Source of the DNA: Burkholderiales bacterium
GTDB taxonomy: Bacteria; Pseudomonadota; Gammaproteobacteria; Burkholderiales; SG8-39
Direction of reading: 5' to 3'
DNA length: 12,938 nucleotides
Assembly: GCA_919902965.1 (NCBI GenBank)
Contig: CAKKSJ010000396.1
Span: forward strand, 1 to 12,938
In this document: in pieces, positions 12,030-12,938 of the stretch
Layout: every line of letters starts with the position of its first letter
How positions within the stretch are numbered: position 1 is the stretch's first letter
Translations under genes and position numbers: made by a program
Notes under the pieces: generated by a model
Databases searched by the model: none
What the model was told of the DNA's origin: nothing
The model's input: the letters and a program-made list of their open reading frames with translations, nothing else

Positions 12030-12938
12030 CTACTTGCTCTGCATCACCCAGACGCCGTCCCAATCCGCGCCCGGGGAATTCGCCGCGAGGAGTCGGCTGC
12101 GCTCGACATAGAGGCTGGCGGCCTTGTCCGCCGGATTTATCGCAAGGACTTCGGAAAACTGTTTGATCGCGTCGCTCCACTTGCCCTGGCGGTATTTGGA
12201 TAAGCCGTCGCGGAAGTAGCCCAGCGCATCGACCAGCTGCGGGTAAGTCTCTTCGGTGTGGTAGTCCAGAATTTCGTAAATCGCGACCGGCTTGGTCTTC
12301 CCCTTCACCACCACCAGGTCCAGTTCGCGCGTGCGGTAGGTGCCGCGCAGGTTCGCATTGGTGAATTCGCTCACCAGGATATGGCTGCCGTACTGCTTGC
12401 ATGCCGACTCCAGGCGCGAAGCCAAGTTGACCCCGTCGCCGATGATGGTGTAGTCCATGCGCTTTTTCGAGCCGATGTTGCCCGACACCACCATGTCCGT
12501 ATTCAGGCCGATGCCCATGTCGACCGGCGGTTTGCCTTCGGCGAGGCGCTGCGCGTTCCAGTTCTTCAGCTCGCGCAGCATCGAAATCGAGGCGCGCACC
12601 GCACGGTCGGCGTCGTCCTCGTGCGCCACGGGTATGCCGAAAGCCGCCATAATGGCGTCACCGATGAATTTGTCGAGCATGCCCTCTTCGCGCTGGATGC
12701 AGTCCACCATCAGGGTGAAGTACTCGTTGAGCAGCGCCACCGTGCCCTGCGCGCCCAGTTGCTCGGTGATGGTGGTGAAACCGCGGATATCGGAGAACAG
12801 CATGGTCGCCGTCACGGCCTGGCCGCCGAGCAGTTCCGCCCCGCTTGCCACCAGCCGGTCGGCGATGCCCGGATCCATGTAGCGCGACATGGTCGATTTC
12901 ATGCGCTTCTCGCTGCTGATGTCCTCGATCAGCAGCAT
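12030..12938 (-). CDS. Class III adenylate/guanylate cyclase with C-terminal TPR-like segment (5' end outside window)
   Basis: 302 residues are visible. The ATG at the very edge is probably internal, since LLIEDISSEKRM looks like the tail of a PAS or GAF sensor domain joined to the cyclase, so the gene is partial. The catalytic domain spans about residues 40-225. Metal-binding aspartates are Asp50 (FSDIRGFTTI) and Asp94 (DKFIGDAIMAAFG). Lys90 and Asp162 (RMDYTIIGD) match the adenine-selecting Lys/Asp pair, so cAMP is the expected product. Asn171 and Arg175 (VNLASRLE) match the transition-state residues. Residues about 235-285 (LGYFRDGLSKYRQGKWSDAIKQF...) look like one or two TPR-type helical repeats for protein contact. 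Membrane or sensor domains may lie beyond the edge. The stop is 6 bp from that of the convergent flavoprotein gene. Confidence 0.9.
   Translation of the reverse strand: MLLIEDISSEKRMKSTMSRYMDPGIADRLVASGAELLGGQAVTATMLFSDIRGFTTITEQLGAQGTVALLNEYFTLMVDCIQREEGMLDKFIGDAIMAAFGIPVAHEDDADRAVRASISMLRELKNWNAQRLAEGKPPVDMGIGLNTDMVVSGNIGSKKRMDYTIIGDGVNLASRLESACKQYGSHILVSEFTNANLRGTYRTRELDLVVVKGKTKPVAIYEILDYHTEETYPQLVDALGYFRDGLSKYRQGKWSDAIKQFSEVLAINPADKAASLYVERSRLLAANSPGADWDGVWVMQSK

Overview
The window is GC-rich, with dense, mostly short-gapped genes and signal sequences and protein families typical of Proteobacteria. The DUF3750 protein, the Ala/Ser-rich lipoprotein with a carboxypeptidase-regulatory-like domain and the anti-Shine-Dalgarno small RNA pattern together suggest a betaproteobacterium, probably an environmental one. 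This placement is inference from gene style; there is no rRNA or tRNA to confirm it. I saw no insertion sequence, CRISPR array, phage gene or integrase.

Layout. The first bases look like the start of a minus-strand gene leaving the window. A gene-poor stretch follows, then a plus-strand DUF3750 lipoprotein-like gene. The centre of interest is a minus-strand operon, larC-larE-larB-larA (about 5291 down to 1282). It encodes the whole pathway for the nickel pincer nucleotide (NPN) cofactor plus a LarA-type nickel-dependent 2-hydroxyacid racemase/epimerase. LarB carboxylates and hydrolyses the nicotinic acid adenine dinucleotide precursor, LarE adds the two sulfurs, LarC inserts nickel using CTP, and LarA binds the finished cofactor through a lysine. 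larC, larE and larB overlap by 11-14 bp, and larA follows larB after 21 bp with a very strong ribosome binding site. Directly behind larA is a compact candidate small RNA (about 1258 to 1181, minus strand). It has its own possible promoter, a hairpin showing an anti-Shine-Dalgarno CUCC loop and a terminator with a UUCG tetraloop.

Upstream of larC, in the same orientation, lies a LuxR-type regulator (about 6873 to 5641) with a 349-bp gap between them. The gap has a plausible -10 element for larC and perhaps a short remnant of an ABC-transporter ATPase. A perfect 10-bp inverted repeat sits just upstream of the regulator's likely start. Divergent from it is a large secreted lipoprotein of unknown function (7044-9080), preceded by a 13-bp tandem direct repeat and closed by a clear intrinsic terminator.

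The right side holds separate metabolic genes. These are a CaiB/BaiF class III CoA-transferase (plus), a small lipoprotein-like monohaem cytochrome c (minus, with a good promoter), a nitronate monooxygenase-family flavoprotein (plus), and a class III nucleotidyl cyclase (minus). The cyclase continues past the right edge and its stop codon lies 6 bp from that of the flavoprotein.

The most notable points are the lar operon with a three-cysteine LarE, a short LarB and a single-frame LarC, and the putative anti-SD small RNA at the end of that operon, which could pair with the larA ribosome binding site.
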